From positions 1-17,172 of the forward strand of contig MHER01000048.1 of NCBI GenBank assembly GCA_001805205.1: 17,172 nt of DNA, read 5' to 3'. The translations under genes and the position numbers were made by a program. Positions 7,338 to 15,171 of this stretch are shown piece by piece. The notes below the pieces were generated by a model that did no database searches, was not told the origin of the DNA, and saw only the letters and a program-made list of their open reading frames with translations. This stretch comes from Nitrospirae bacterium RIFCSPLOW2_12_42_9. GTDB lineage: Bacteria; Nitrospirota; 9FT-COMBO-42-15; HDB-SIOI813. Every line of letters starts with the position of its first letter. Within the stretch, counting starts at the first letter, position 1.

Positions 7338-7643
7338 ATGGAATGCAGCGTCAGGGAAAACAATGGCAGGTCAATTGTTGTTGTCCAGGGTGACATGGAT
7401 AATGAACATGCCGTATCAATCTTCCGTGAAACCATGCTTGCACTGCTCAAGTCAGGCAAAAGGGATGTGGTAATTGACATGAGCAAGGTAGAGAGTATCA
7501 ACAGTCATGGGATTGGCAAATTGCTCCTCTTTTATAAAAAGTTTAAAGAAGCCGGCGGAGAGATCAAGATAAGCTCCCTCGAGGGACATACAAAAGAGGT
7601 CTTCGAGACATTGATGCTGGACAGATTGTTTAAGATTGAATAA
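7338..7643 (+). CDS. STAS-domain anti-sigma factor antagonist (SpoIIAA-like)
   Basis: A 101-residue STAS protein with the classical layout: VRENNGRSIVVVQGDMD at the start, then VVIDMSKVESINSHGIGKLL (44-63), in which Ser56 aligns by eye with the phosphorylated Ser58 of SpoIIAA, then a C-terminal helix ending DRLFKIE. Start: the frame opens at an ATG at 7323, but GGGGGA at 7325-7330 is well placed as ribosome-binding site for the ATG at 7338, which begins the first STAS strand. It lies between an MCP and cheY with short gaps. It is the best candidate substrate for the PP2C/HATPase fusion encoded at 4117-5778. Confidence 0.87.
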   Translation: MECSVRENNGRSIVVVQGDMDNEHAVSIFRETMLALLKSGKRDVVIDMSKVESINSHGIGKLLLFYKKFKEAGGEIKISSLEGHTKEVFETLMLDRLFKIE

Positions 7644-7663
7644 TTGCAAGGAGGATATACAAC

Positions 7664-8029
7664 ATGGGAAAAAACATTCTGGCAGTTGATGACTCTGTTA
7701 CCATGCGGCAGACTATATCCACTACCCTTGAGAAGGAGGGTTACAGCGTGACACTTGCCAACGACGGGATGGATGCAATAAGCAAGCTTAATGGCAACAA
7801 ATACCATGTTATTGTTACTGACATTAACATGCCAAATATGGATGGAATACGGTTTATCCAGGAGGTCAGGAAGCTGGCATCTCACAAGTTCACTCCTATT
7901 ATAGTACTGACAACTGAATCGCAGCAGGAGAAGAAGGAAGAGGGAAAGAATGCCGGGGCTACAGGCTGGATAATAAAACCCTTCAAGCCTGAACAACTTA
8001 TAGCAGTAGTAAAGAAGGTGTGTCCTTAA
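7664..8029 (+). CDS. cheY: Chemotaxis response regulator CheY
   Basis: A 121-residue stand-alone receiver. The acidic pair is Asp9/Asp10 in LAVDDSVTMRQ, the phosphoacceptor Asp53 in VTDINMPNMDG, the switch Thr83/Thr84 in VLTTES, and Lys105 in IIKPF. Trp102 is at the place of the aromatic switch residue (Tyr106 in E. coli). When phosphorylated by CheA it should bind the flagellar switch, or act as a phosphate sink if another CheY exists elsewhere. A strong AAGGAGG site lies at 7649-7655. Its stop overlaps the cheA start (TAATG), consistent with coupled translation of kinase and regulator. Confidence 0.95.
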   Translation: MGKNILAVDDSVTMRQTISTTLEKEGYSVTLANDGMDAISKLNGNKYHVIVTDINMPNMDGIRFIQEVRKLASHKFTPIIVLTTESQQEKKEEGKNAGATGWIIKPFKPEQLIAVVKKVCP

Positions 8030-10800
8030 TGGAAGATATAGAGAAATTAAAAGAGACCTTTTATTCAGAGGCAGACGACATTCTTAATAATCTGGATGAG
8101 CTCCTTCTGAACCTTGAACATGATCCTGGAAACAGAGAGACCATAGATGCAGTATTCCGCAATATGCATACCCTCAAAGGGTCATCCGGTATATTTGAAT
8201 TTCACTCCATAGAGAGGCTTGCACATGCATGTGAAGACCTGCTTGATTTCATGAGAACAGTGCTTGCATTGAGCGAAGCGAAAAAAGAGGATGCAGGGGA
8301 AGTCAGCTCTGAGAAGATGATTGATACCCTATTTGTGGGACTTGACCAGATAAAGGATATGCTCTCCCATATCCAGGCCGGCCAGGGGACAACAGGGATA
8401 GCTTATGAAGATACAGTTAAAAATATAAGGGCCTTATTACCGGAGAAAGACCATCAGGAGGTAGCATCTAATTCTATCCGTGACTCCGGCTTAAACAAGG
8501 CATTCTTAAGGAGCATTGAAAAATCGCACAGAGATACCATTATTGAACATTTAAGGAGTGGGAAAAGGGTATTCCAGGTCTCTATAGCCTTGAGCAAATA
8601 TTGTTTCTACAAGGGTATGGACCCCCTTCTCCTCCTGAAGAATCTTTCAGCAGGAGGGGATATATTGTTTATCATTTCTTCAACAGAACACCTCCCCTCG
8701 CTCGATGAATTAAACCCCTTCATGCTCTATTTAGATGATATATGGTTAATATTATCTACTGAACAAAACTGTGAATTTATAAATGACGTTTGTGAATTTG
8801 CCCTTGCGATTGGTGATATAACAGCCCACAGTATAACCGGGGATGATGTCAATGCTGCAATCCCGGCAAATCTGCCGGCAAATCTGCCGGCAAATCTGAT
8901 TGATGCAGACCATATTGAAAGCACAAACCGGATATCCCGTGAAGATGACTGGGGTATGGAGGGTAATGGGATTAATATGCCCGAGTCTGCAGCAGACTCA
9001 TCAGGGCTTAAAAACATATTTTTTGAGTTTATGGAGGAGTCAAACTCCTATTTAGCGGAGATAGAATCTTCGATACTCCTGTTAGAAAAGAAAAAGGATG
9101 ACCTTAATATAGTTAATGAGATATTCCGCCCCTTCCATACGATAAAGGGTAATTGCGGTTATCTCGGCTTTAAAGAGATAGGGCGTGTCTGCCACTCCAT
9201 AGAGACACTCTTAGATGGTGTAAGAAATAGCACAATACCTGTTAATCAGAATATTATAGATATACTTTTAGAGACAGTCGATGCAGTAAAGAGACTCAGA
9301 CTAAGCCTGCCTATGAGTGTAAAGGATAGATTTGGCCTTACAGATGCTGAGCTGAGTCAATATCTGCAATACGATGTTATTGATGCCCGGCCGCTTATAC
9401 AAAAGATTGATACACTCTTGAATCTTAGTTCCACCATTAAAGACCAAAAAAGCCCCCCCAGGATCGGTGAGATACTGCTGGCAACAGGTGATATAACAGA
9501 AGATCAACTCAATCGTGCCCTGAAACTACAGGAAAGGCGCTTAGGAGAAATCCTGGTAGACGAGGGGATCGTACCTGAAGATAAGGTAAAGACCGCCTTA
9601 GAGATACAGGAATACCAGAAGACCAATGTGAAGGCGCCTGCAGGCGCTATAAAGGTAGATACAGAAAAGGTTGACAGCCTTGTAAATCTGGTGGGGGAAC
9701 TCGTAATAACCCAGACTCTGATCAGGGAGAATCCCTCGATCGCACAATTTGCAGGCCAGGGCATTCAAAAAGACATATCCCATCTCGGGAAGATAACGAG
9801 AGAAATACAGGATCAGGTCATGTCCATGCGCATGCTCCCCTTAAAACAGACATTCCAGAAGATGATGAGAGTTGTAAGGGATGTTGCAAAGAAGGCAGGG
9901 AAAAATGTAGATCTCATAATATCCGGTGAGGATACTGAGCTTGACAAAACTGTGATTGAAGAGATCAGCGACCCGCTCGTACACATCTTGCGAAATGCAG
10001 TAGATCATGGAATAGAATCACCTGAAAAAAGGAGTCAAAAGGGTAAACCTGAAAAAGGGGGCATATATCTCTCTGCATTTCACAGAGGGGGTTCTATTGT
10101 CATAGAGATAAAGGACGATGGACAGGGGCTTTGCAAAGAAAAGATTCTGCGGAAGGCAGTTGAAAAGGGACTCCTCGAAGATGCTGTTGAGATAACAGAC
10201 CAGCAGATATACCACCTGATATTTCAAGCCGGGTTCTCCACTGCAGAAAAGGTGACAGATATATCCGGCAGGGGTGTCGGTATGGATGTGGTACGGAGAA
10301 ATATCGAGAAACTGCGCGGCCGTATAGATATACAGAGCAAAGAAGGTTCCGGCACATCCATCTCTATCACACTTCCGCTCACCCTCGCGATCATAGACGG
10401 GATGGTCGTGCAGGTGGGATGCGAGAAATATATCATCCCCACCCTCTCCATAGAGGAATCATACAGACCAAAGCATGAAGAGATTATCACGGTACAGGAG
10501 AAGGGCGAAATCTGCAATCTGCGCGGATCACTTTTGCCTCTGATACGTTTAAGTGAACTTTACAAGATCGAACCAAGATATAAAAAACCATCAGAGGCTT
10601 TATTGGTGGTGGTAGAGAGCGATGGTATGCGGGCGTCCATAATGGTAGATGAACTTGTTGGTCAACAGCAGGTCGTCATTAAGACACTAGGCGATACATT
10701 TAAAAATATAAAAGGTATTGCCGGAGGCACTATTTTAGGAGATGGAAAGGTAGGACTCATATTAGATGTAAGGGGGTTGATAGAGTCCGCTTTATTTTAA
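8029..10800 (+). CDS. cheA: Chemotaxis histidine kinase CheA, large multi-domain form
   Basis: A 923-residue sensor kinase. Domains in order: Hpt/P1 (1-110) with His47 in MHTLKGSSG; a domain at about 155-270 in the P2 position (LRSGKRVFQVSI, GMDPLLLLKNL), of a kind found in some CheAs; a flexible linker with the repeated tetrapeptide PANL; a second Hpt (about 325-430) with His370 in FHTIKGNCG; an MshEN/GspE-N-like segment (about 478-530) with two GEIL repeats (RIGEILLATG, RRLGEILVDEG); P3 dimerisation (VDTEKVDSLVNLVGELVITQ); P4 ATPase (N-box HILRNAVDHGIE, DDGQGL, DISGRGVGMDVV); and a CheW-like P5 at the end. A GTG at 8020 extends the frame by three codons, but the ATG at 8029, overlapping the cheY stop, is preferred. 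It should phosphorylate CheY and CheB. Two Hpt domains and the MshEN-like insert make it much longer than the roughly 650-residue E. coli form. Confidence 0.94.
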   Translation: MEDIEKLKETFYSEADDILNNLDELLLNLEHDPGNRETIDAVFRNMHTLKGSSGIFEFHSIERLAHACEDLLDFMRTVLALSEAKKEDAGEVSSEKMIDTLFVGLDQIKDMLSHIQAGQGTTGIAYEDTVKNIRALLPEKDHQEVASNSIRDSGLNKAFLRSIEKSHRDTIIEHLRSGKRVFQVSIALSKYCFYKGMDPLLLLKNLSAGGDILFIISSTEHLPSLDELNPFMLYLDDIWLILSTEQNCEFINDVCEFALAIGDITAHSITGDDVNAAIPANLPANLPANLIDADHIESTNRISREDDWGMEGNGINMPESAADSSGLKNIFFEFMEESNSYLAEIESSILLLEKKKDDLNIVNEIFRPFHTIKGNCGYLGFKEIGRVCHSIETLLDGVRNSTIPVNQNIIDILLETVDAVKRLRLSLPMSVKDRFGLTDAELSQYLQYDVIDARPLIQKIDTLLNLSSTIKDQKSPPRIGEILLATGDITEDQLNRALKLQERRLGEILVDEGIVPEDKVKTALEIQEYQKTNVKAPAGAIKVDTEKVDSLVNLVGELVITQTLIRENPSIAQFAGQGIQKDISHLGKITREIQDQVMSMRMLPLKQTFQKMMRVVRDVAKKAGKNVDLIISGEDTELDKTVIEEISDPLVHILRNAVDHGIESPEKRSQKGKPEKGGIYLSAFHRGGSIVIEIKDDGQGLCKEKILRKAVEKGLLEDAVEITDQQIYHLIFQAGFSTAEKVTDISGRGVGMDVVRRNIEKLRGRIDIQSKEGSGTSISITLPLTLAIIDGMVVQVGCEKYIIPTLSIEESYRPKHEEIITVQEKGEICNLRGSLLPLIRLSELYKIEPRYKKPSEALLVVVESDGMRASIMVDELVGQQQVVIKTLGDTFKNIKGIAGGTILGDGKVGLILDVRGLIESALF
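8863..8898 (+). repeat. Three tandem 12-bp repeats in the cheA linker
   Basis: CCGGCAAATCTG occurs three times head to tail, encoding repeated PANL/ANLP in the linker between the P2-like and second Hpt domains. The copies are identical and in frame, so unit gain or loss by slippage would change linker length without breaking the gene. Confidence 0.93.
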
Positions 10801-10804
10801 CCAC

Positions 10805-10822
10805 CCCGCCATGGATGGCGGG
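10805..10822. repeat. Intercistronic hairpin between cheA and mcp
   Basis: CCCGCCAT (10805-10812) and ATGGCGGG (10815-10822) are perfectly complementary, leaving a 2-base centre. No T-run follows, so a Rho-independent terminator is unlikely. It lies 5 bases after the cheA stop and ends 9 bases before the mcp ribosome-binding site. It could stabilise or separate mRNA segments; function is not shown. Confidence 0.75.
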
Positions 10823-10844
10823 AAACTAAAAGGAGGGAAGGAAG

Positions 10845-12506
10845 ATGCAGATGACAGTTGGAAAAAAACTTATATTGGGCTTTGGAAGCCTGATAGCCCT
10901 GTTCGCCATTATAGGTATTGTAATTACCGTGATGGTGACAAAGACCGCAAACATCACGGAGCAGACACTGAATGTACGGTATCCGACGGTGTACACATCT
11001 ACGTCGCTATTGAAGAATTTAGAGGGTTCATTAGCAGCACTGCGTGGTTATATGTTAACGGGAAACACCCTCTTTAAGGAGCACAGGAGCGAAGCAATTA
11101 AGGGAATGGGTGAACATCTTAAAGAACTTGATGGGTTATCCGAGAGATGGACAGTACAGGCGAATAAGGAAAAACTGGGTAAGATTACGGGTATGTACGA
11201 GCAGTTTGCAGAGTTCCAGAAAGAGGTAGAAGCAGTCACACGCACAGAGGCCGCTAACAGGATGGTAGAGCATGATGGTAAGATGATGAGATATGACATC
11301 TTTCTGCTTGCTACAAAGCCGGCCCCCCTTGCGAATTCCATGAGGGAGTTATTAAATGAGTTGGTCGAAAATCAACAATCCCTTGTTGCCGAGGACAAGG
11401 CAGCGACCCTATCTCTGCAAAACCGGACAAGGCTCTTTACAATAATCCTTGTACTGATCGGCATGGGTATAGCCTCCTTCACCGCTGTATTTCTAACCAG
11501 GAATATCAAGGGCCTCCTCACTACTACAGTAAATAACCTGACTGACACCGCAACACAGATGGCCTCTGCATCCACGCAGGTCTCATCTTCAAGCCAGTCA
11601 GTGGCGCAGGGGGCCACAGAGCAGGCATCATCCCTGCAGGAGACCTCCGCCACCCTCGAGGAACTCGCCTCTATGTCAAAGCAGAATGCAGACAATGCAA
11701 AACAGGCCAATCAGATAGCACAGGAGACGAGGAATGCAGCAAATGACGGGTCAAAGTCAATGGAACAATTAGAGAGTGCGATGACTGCCATCAATGAGAG
11801 TTCCGATAAGATCTCAAAGATTATAAAGGTGATAGAGGAGATAGCATTCCAGACAAACCTCCTTGCCCTGAATGCAGCAGTGGAAGCAGCACGTGCAGGT
11901 GAACATGGCAAGGGATTTGCCGTAGTCGCAGAAGAGGTCAGAAATCTTGCACAGAGGAGTGCATCGGCAGCAAAAGACACGGCTTCACTGATAGAAGAGA
12001 GTGTCAATAAGACCCAGAATGGCACCCAGATCACAAAAAAGGTGGGGGAATCGCTCGGCAATATAGTGACCAATGTAAAGCGTGTCACTGATTTAGTGGC
12101 CGAGATCGCGGCTGCCAGCCAGGAACAGTCCGAGGGTGTCAATCAACTTAATACCGCTGTCAACCAGATGGACTCGGTAACACAGCAGAATGCAAGCTCG
12201 GCCGAGGAGTCTGCTGCTGCGAGCGAGGAGCTGTCAGCCCAGGCAGAGGGCCTGACAAAGATAGTAGATGACCTGACACAGATTGTGGGTGTATCAGCCA
12301 ATGGAAATGGCCATTATTCATCTCCCGCGAATACGAACAGATTCCATCAAATAACAGGTCTTAAGAGACACAAGGAAGAACCTGTTGCAGTAGGGACAGC
12401 GTCTCACTCTGGACATGCCCCAAAGAAGTCTGCAAAAAAGCCGCTACAGAAGGGGGCTCCAGATGATGCCATTCCTATGGATGACGAATCCTTTAAGGAA
12501 TTTTAA
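10845..12506 (+). CDS. Methyl-accepting chemotaxis protein with four-helix-bundle-type periplasmic sensor
   Basis: A 553-residue transmembrane receptor. TM1 is about 9-31 and TM2 about 196-218. The 160-residue periplasmic region between them, with [15 protein letters not shown] (59-73), looks like a 4HB/CHASE3 helical sensor. A HAMP domain is not obvious: after TM2 the chain runs [14 protein letters not shown] directly into the Ser/Gln-rich signalling coiled coil. The hairpin tip is [20 protein letters not shown] to [20 protein letters not shown] (about 330-368). Probable methylation segments lie in the [18 protein letters not shown] region and its return helix. The C-terminus ends [10 protein letters not shown], not the NWETF-type CheR tether. 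The ATG at 10845 follows a strong AGGAGGG at 10831-10837; Met3 is an alternative. The ligand cannot be predicted. Confidence 0.93.
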   Translation: MQMTVGKKLILGFGSLIALFAIIGIVITVMVTKTANITEQTLNVRYPTVYTSTSLLKNLEGSLAALRGYMLTGNTLFKEHRSEAIKGMGEHLKELDGLSERWTVQANKEKLGKITGMYEQFAEFQKEVEAVTRTEAANRMVEHDGKMMRYDIFLLATKPAPLANSMRELLNELVENQQSLVAEDKAATLSLQNRTRLFTIILVLIGMGIASFTAVFLTRNIKGLLTTTVNNLTDTATQMASASTQVSSSSQSVAQGATEQASSLQETSATLEELASMSKQNADNAKQANQIAQETRNAANDGSKSMEQLESAMTAINESSDKISKIIKVIEEIAFQTNLLALNAAVEAARAGEHGKGFAVVAEEVRNLAQRSASAAKDTASLIEESVNKTQNGTQITKKVGESLGNIVTNVKRVTDLVAEIAAASQEQSEGVNQLNTAVNQMDSVTQQNASSAEESAAASEELSAQAEGLTKIVDDLTQIVGVSANGNGHYSSPANTNRFHQITGLKRHKEEPVAVGTASHSGHAPKKSAKKPLQKGAPDDAIPMDDESFKEF

Positions 12507-12523
12507 CAAAGGGGGAAACTGAC

Positions 12524-13012
12524 ATGACTACCGCAGTAGAGACTATAAATAATTTAGATACATCTGCACTTGAAGGGAAATATCTAACATTTATATTAAA
12601 TCGCGAAGAGTATGGCCTGGAGATACTGAAGGTTCGTGAAATAATAGGCCTGATGGATATTACGCCGGTCCCCCAGACACCCGCATTCATGAAGGGGATT
12701 ATAAACCTCAGGGGGAAGGTTATCCCAGTAGTAGACCAGAGACTCAAATTCGGCATGCCGGCAGCAGAATATACAAAAGAGACCTGTATCATCGTTGTAA
12801 ATATAGATAACAGATTGATGGGTATAATAGTTGATACTGTATCAGAGGTACTTGATATAGCAGCAAAGGATATTGAACCTGCGCCTTCTCTCGGCAATAA
12901 AATCAAGACAGACTTCATCCTCGGAATGGGAAAGATAAAGGGTAAGGTCAAGATACTCCTCGACATAGACAAGGTATTGACACTTGAGGAGTTGGCAATG
13001 CTTAATAATTAA
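12524..13012 (+). CDS. cheW: Chemotaxis coupling protein CheW
   Basis: A 162-residue adaptor that links MCPs to CheA in the signalling array. A single CheW domain fills residues 18-158: KYLTFILNREEYGLEILKVREI opens it, followed by TPVPQTPAFMKGIINLRGKVIPVVD (the conserved NLRG motif) and GIIVDTVSEVLDI. An AAAGGGGG ribosome-binding site (about 12508-12515) precedes the ATG at 12524, only 17 bases after the mcp stop. The length is typical. It probably serves both upstream receptors. Confidence 0.96.
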   Translation: MTTAVETINNLDTSALEGKYLTFILNREEYGLEILKVREIIGLMDITPVPQTPAFMKGIINLRGKVIPVVDQRLKFGMPAAEYTKETCIIVVNIDNRLMGIIVDTVSEVLDIAAKDIEPAPSLGNKIKTDFILGMGKIKGKVKILLDIDKVLTLEELAMLNN

Positions 13013-13033
13013 TGGCCTCGTAAAAAGTCAAAA

Positions 13034-13085
13034 ATTCTCCCTCTCCCCATGATTGGATATCGGGAGAGGGTTGAGGTGAGGGTAA
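13034..13085. repeat. C/G-rich palindromic repeat in the cheW-cheR spacer
   Basis: CCCTCTCCC (13039-13047) pairs with GGGAGAGGG (13062-13070) around a 14-base loop, followed by TTGAGGTGAGGG. It resembles the C/G-rich palindromes at 15117-15139 and 16934-16955. The ATG at 13049, which opens the longest cheR frame, lies in the loop. It appears to be a dispersed intergenic repeat inserted before cheR; no T-run follows. Confidence 0.75.
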
Positions 13086-13099
13086 ATCAGGACTTCAAA

Positions 13100-14020
13100 A
13101 TGGGTACAGGAAATCTTAATACATATAGGGATATAAGCAGACCCGCAAACTCTTCTATAATTTCATCCTCAAGCGCCGTACAGATTTCAGAACAGGAATT
13201 TGGGCTTTTCCGGCAGCTTATCTATAATAAGAGCGGTATTAATCTAAACCCTACCAAGAGAAATCTTCTCCAGACAAGGCTTGCCAAAAGACTTCGCCAG
13301 TTAAAATGTGAATCCTTTTCTCAGTACTACAGATACGTCAAGAATGATACTACAGGAGAAGAATTAATAGCCATGCTGAATGCCATTTCAACGAACCTTA
13401 CAAAGTTCTTCAGGGAAGAAGAACACTTTAACTATCTCAATAACACTGTACTCCCTGAGCTGATCTCAGGGAAACATAAGAATGGCAAGAGGCGTTTGAG
13501 GACGTGGAGTGCCGGCTGCTCCTCGGGTGAGGAGGCATATTCGCTTGCTATTACTATACTTACCCATATAGAGACCACACTTACCTGGGATCTGAAGATA
13601 CTTGCAACAGATATATCTACTGATATCCTGAAAAAGGCATCGGATGGTATCTATGAAGAGGAGAAGATAAATGTTATGCCTAAAAACATTTTGAGCGAAT
13701 TTTTCCTGAAAGGAGACGGGGAATACAATGACTACTATAAGGTGAAGCCTGTCTTGCGGAATATAGTAACATTTCGCAGGCTGAATCTTATAGATGAGAC
13801 TTATCCATTTAAGGGGAGATTCGATTTTATCTTTTGCAGGAATGTCATGATATATTTCGACAAGAAGACTCAGGAGGGGATTGTCAACAGATTTTACAAT
13901 CATCTTGAAGAAGGCGGCTATCTATTTATCGGCCACTCTGAAAGTCTGAGCGGAGTCAAGTCTTCATTCAAATATGTCATGCCTGCTGTTTACAGGAAAG
14001 ATGAGGGAATAAAAATATGA
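13100..14020 (+). CDS. cheR: Chemotaxis glutamate methyltransferase CheR
   Basis: Uses S-adenosylmethionine to methylate glutamates on MCPs. The N-terminal all-helical CheR domain includes FRQLIYNKSGINLNPTKRNL and TRLAKRLRQL. The SAM-binding catalytic domain includes STNLTKFFREEEHF, the motif I-like TWSAGCSSGEEAYSLA, ILATDIS, the FDFIFCRNVMIYFDKK motif and GYLFIGHSESL. Start: the frame is open to an ATG at 13049, but those first 17 codons come from the palindromic repeat. The ATG at 13100 has CAGGA about 7 bases upstream and gives a 306-residue protein. Its stop overlaps the cheB ATG (ATGA). Neither MCP ends in a classical CheR-binding pentapeptide, so methylation is probably tether-independent. 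Confidence 0.93.
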   Translation: MGTGNLNTYRDISRPANSSIISSSSAVQISEQEFGLFRQLIYNKSGINLNPTKRNLLQTRLAKRLRQLKCESFSQYYRYVKNDTTGEELIAMLNAISTNLTKFFREEEHFNYLNNTVLPELISGKHKNGKRRLRTWSAGCSSGEEAYSLAITILTHIETTLTWDLKILATDISTDILKKASDGIYEEEKINVMPKNILSEFFLKGDGEYNDYYKVKPVLRNIVTFRRLNLIDETYPFKGRFDFIFCRNVMIYFDKKTQEGIVNRFYNHLEEGGYLFIGHSESLSGVKSSFKYVMPAVYRKDEGIKI

Positions 14021-15105
14021 TTGATACACTCAACAACAGAAAAATAAAAGTCCTCATTGTTGATGACTCGGCTGTAGCACGAAATATCCTTGTCCAGGGT
14101 CTTCGCCAGTACCCATTTATAGAGGTATTAGGTACTGCCCCTGACCCTTATGTGGCCAAGGATAAGATTATTGCCTTAAACCCTGATGTGCTGACACTGG
14201 ATGTAGAGATGCCGAGGATGGATGGCCTCACATTCCTTAAGAAGATTATGGATTACCGGCCTATGCCGGTAATCATGGTAAGTTCCCTTACCAGGAGGGG
14301 GTGCGAACTTACCCTGAACTGCCTTGAGGCAGGCGCGTTTGATTTTATCACAAAACCAGAAATAGATGTGGCAGATGGGATAGAGAGGATGATAAGCAAT
14401 CTGGCTGAGAAGATAAAATTCGCTGCCAAGTCCAGGATAGCAAAGAGGGGCATATCGTATAGTAAAATGACACAGGTAAAGCCTGTACCCTCCTTTGCAA
14501 TGATAGAAACTACGAATAAGATTATTGCAATTGGCGCCTCTACAGGAGGTACCGAGGCTATCAAGTGTGTGCTTGAAAGGATGCCTGCTGATTCACCGGG
14601 TATCCTTATCACACAGCATATGCCGGAAAAGTTTACAACGTCCTTTGCAGAGAGATTAAACAATCTTTGTCACATAGAGGTTAGAGAGGCAAAGCATGGG
14701 GATAGTATAATACCAGGTCTCGCCCTTCTTTCACCGGGCAATTACCATATGGCTCTAAAAAGGAGCGGGGCAAGATACTTTGTTGAAACTCACCAGGACC
14801 CGCCTGTGAATGGGCACAGACCTTCTGTAGATGTGATGTTTGAGTCTGTAGCAAAGTATGCGGGTAGTAATGCCTTAGGGGTCATTATGACAGGGATGGG
14901 TGGTGACGGTGCAAAAGGGCTTTTAACAATGAGAGAAAATGGTGCAAGGACTATTGCCCAGGATGAGGAATCATCCGTTGTATTCGGTATGCCAAAGGAG
15001 GCCATAAAGCTTGGCGCAGCAGAAAGTATAACCTCCCTGTCCCTGATAGCGGATGAGATATTCAAGTTGCTGCGCAAAGATAGCGCTGCAACCGTTGGTA
15101 TATAG
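14017..15105 (+). CDS. cheB: Chemotaxis response regulator / protein-glutamate methylesterase CheB
   Basis: Removes methyl groups from (and deamidates) MCPs, activated by phosphorylation. It has 362 residues. The receiver domain is about 9-130 with Asp16/Asp17, phosphoacceptor Asp62 in TLDVEMPRMDG and Lys113 in ITKPE. A linker follows, then the esterase domain (about 168-352) with the catalytic triad Ser175 in GASTGGTEA, His201 in ITQHMPEKF and Asp297 in TGMGGDGAKG. It is translationally coupled to cheR by ATGA and has no separate strong ribosome-binding site. A 66-base repeat-containing spacer follows before the second cheA. Confidence 0.96.
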   Translation: MIDTLNNRKIKVLIVDDSAVARNILVQGLRQYPFIEVLGTAPDPYVAKDKIIALNPDVLTLDVEMPRMDGLTFLKKIMDYRPMPVIMVSSLTRRGCELTLNCLEAGAFDFITKPEIDVADGIERMISNLAEKIKFAAKSRIAKRGISYSKMTQVKPVPSFAMIETTNKIIAIGASTGGTEAIKCVLERMPADSPGILITQHMPEKFTTSFAERLNNLCHIEVREAKHGDSIIPGLALLSPGNYHMALKRSGARYFVETHQDPPVNGHRPSVDVMFESVAKYAGSNALGVIMTGMGGDGAKGLLTMRENGARTIAQDEESSVVFGMPKEAIKLGAAESITSLSLIADEIFKLLRKDSAATVGI

Positions 15106-15108
15106 TCC

Positions 15109-15155
15109 CACCCTATCCCTCCCCCATTAAGAGGGAGGGAAGAAGGGAAGGGGTC
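15109..15155. repeat. C/G-rich palindromic repeat between cheB and the second cheA
   Basis: TCCCTCCC (15116-15123) pairs with GGGAGGGA (15133-15140), flanked by CCCACCCTA on the left and an AG-rich right arm. It shares its CACCCT / CCCTCCCCC plan with the element at 16927-16969. No T-run, so not a typical terminator. It fills most of the 66-base gap between cheB and the second cheA. Confidence 0.75.
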
Positions 15156-15171
15156 CAGTAGCAAGTAAACT

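Noticed and set aside
10811..11077. 88-codon frame starting in the hairpin after cheA
   Set aside because: Overlaps the real MCP in another frame and has no recognisable domain.
11814..11822. TCCGATAA in the second MCP as a FliA -10 box
   Set aside because: Inside coding sequence with no -35 match.
13039..13070. Hairpins at 13039-13070, 15116-15140 and 16934-16955 as Rho-independent terminators
   Set aside because: No T-run on either strand next to the stems, all lie inside the operon, and sequence similarity marks them as repeats.
13049..13099. N-terminal extension of CheR
   Set aside because: The codons come from a palindromic repeat; the ATG at 13100 has a ribosome-binding site and gives a normal-length protein.
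13926..13933. Perfect FliA -10 octamer (GCCGATAA) on the minus strand in cheR
   Set aside because: No -35 box at 11-base spacing and it lies antisense inside a coding region.
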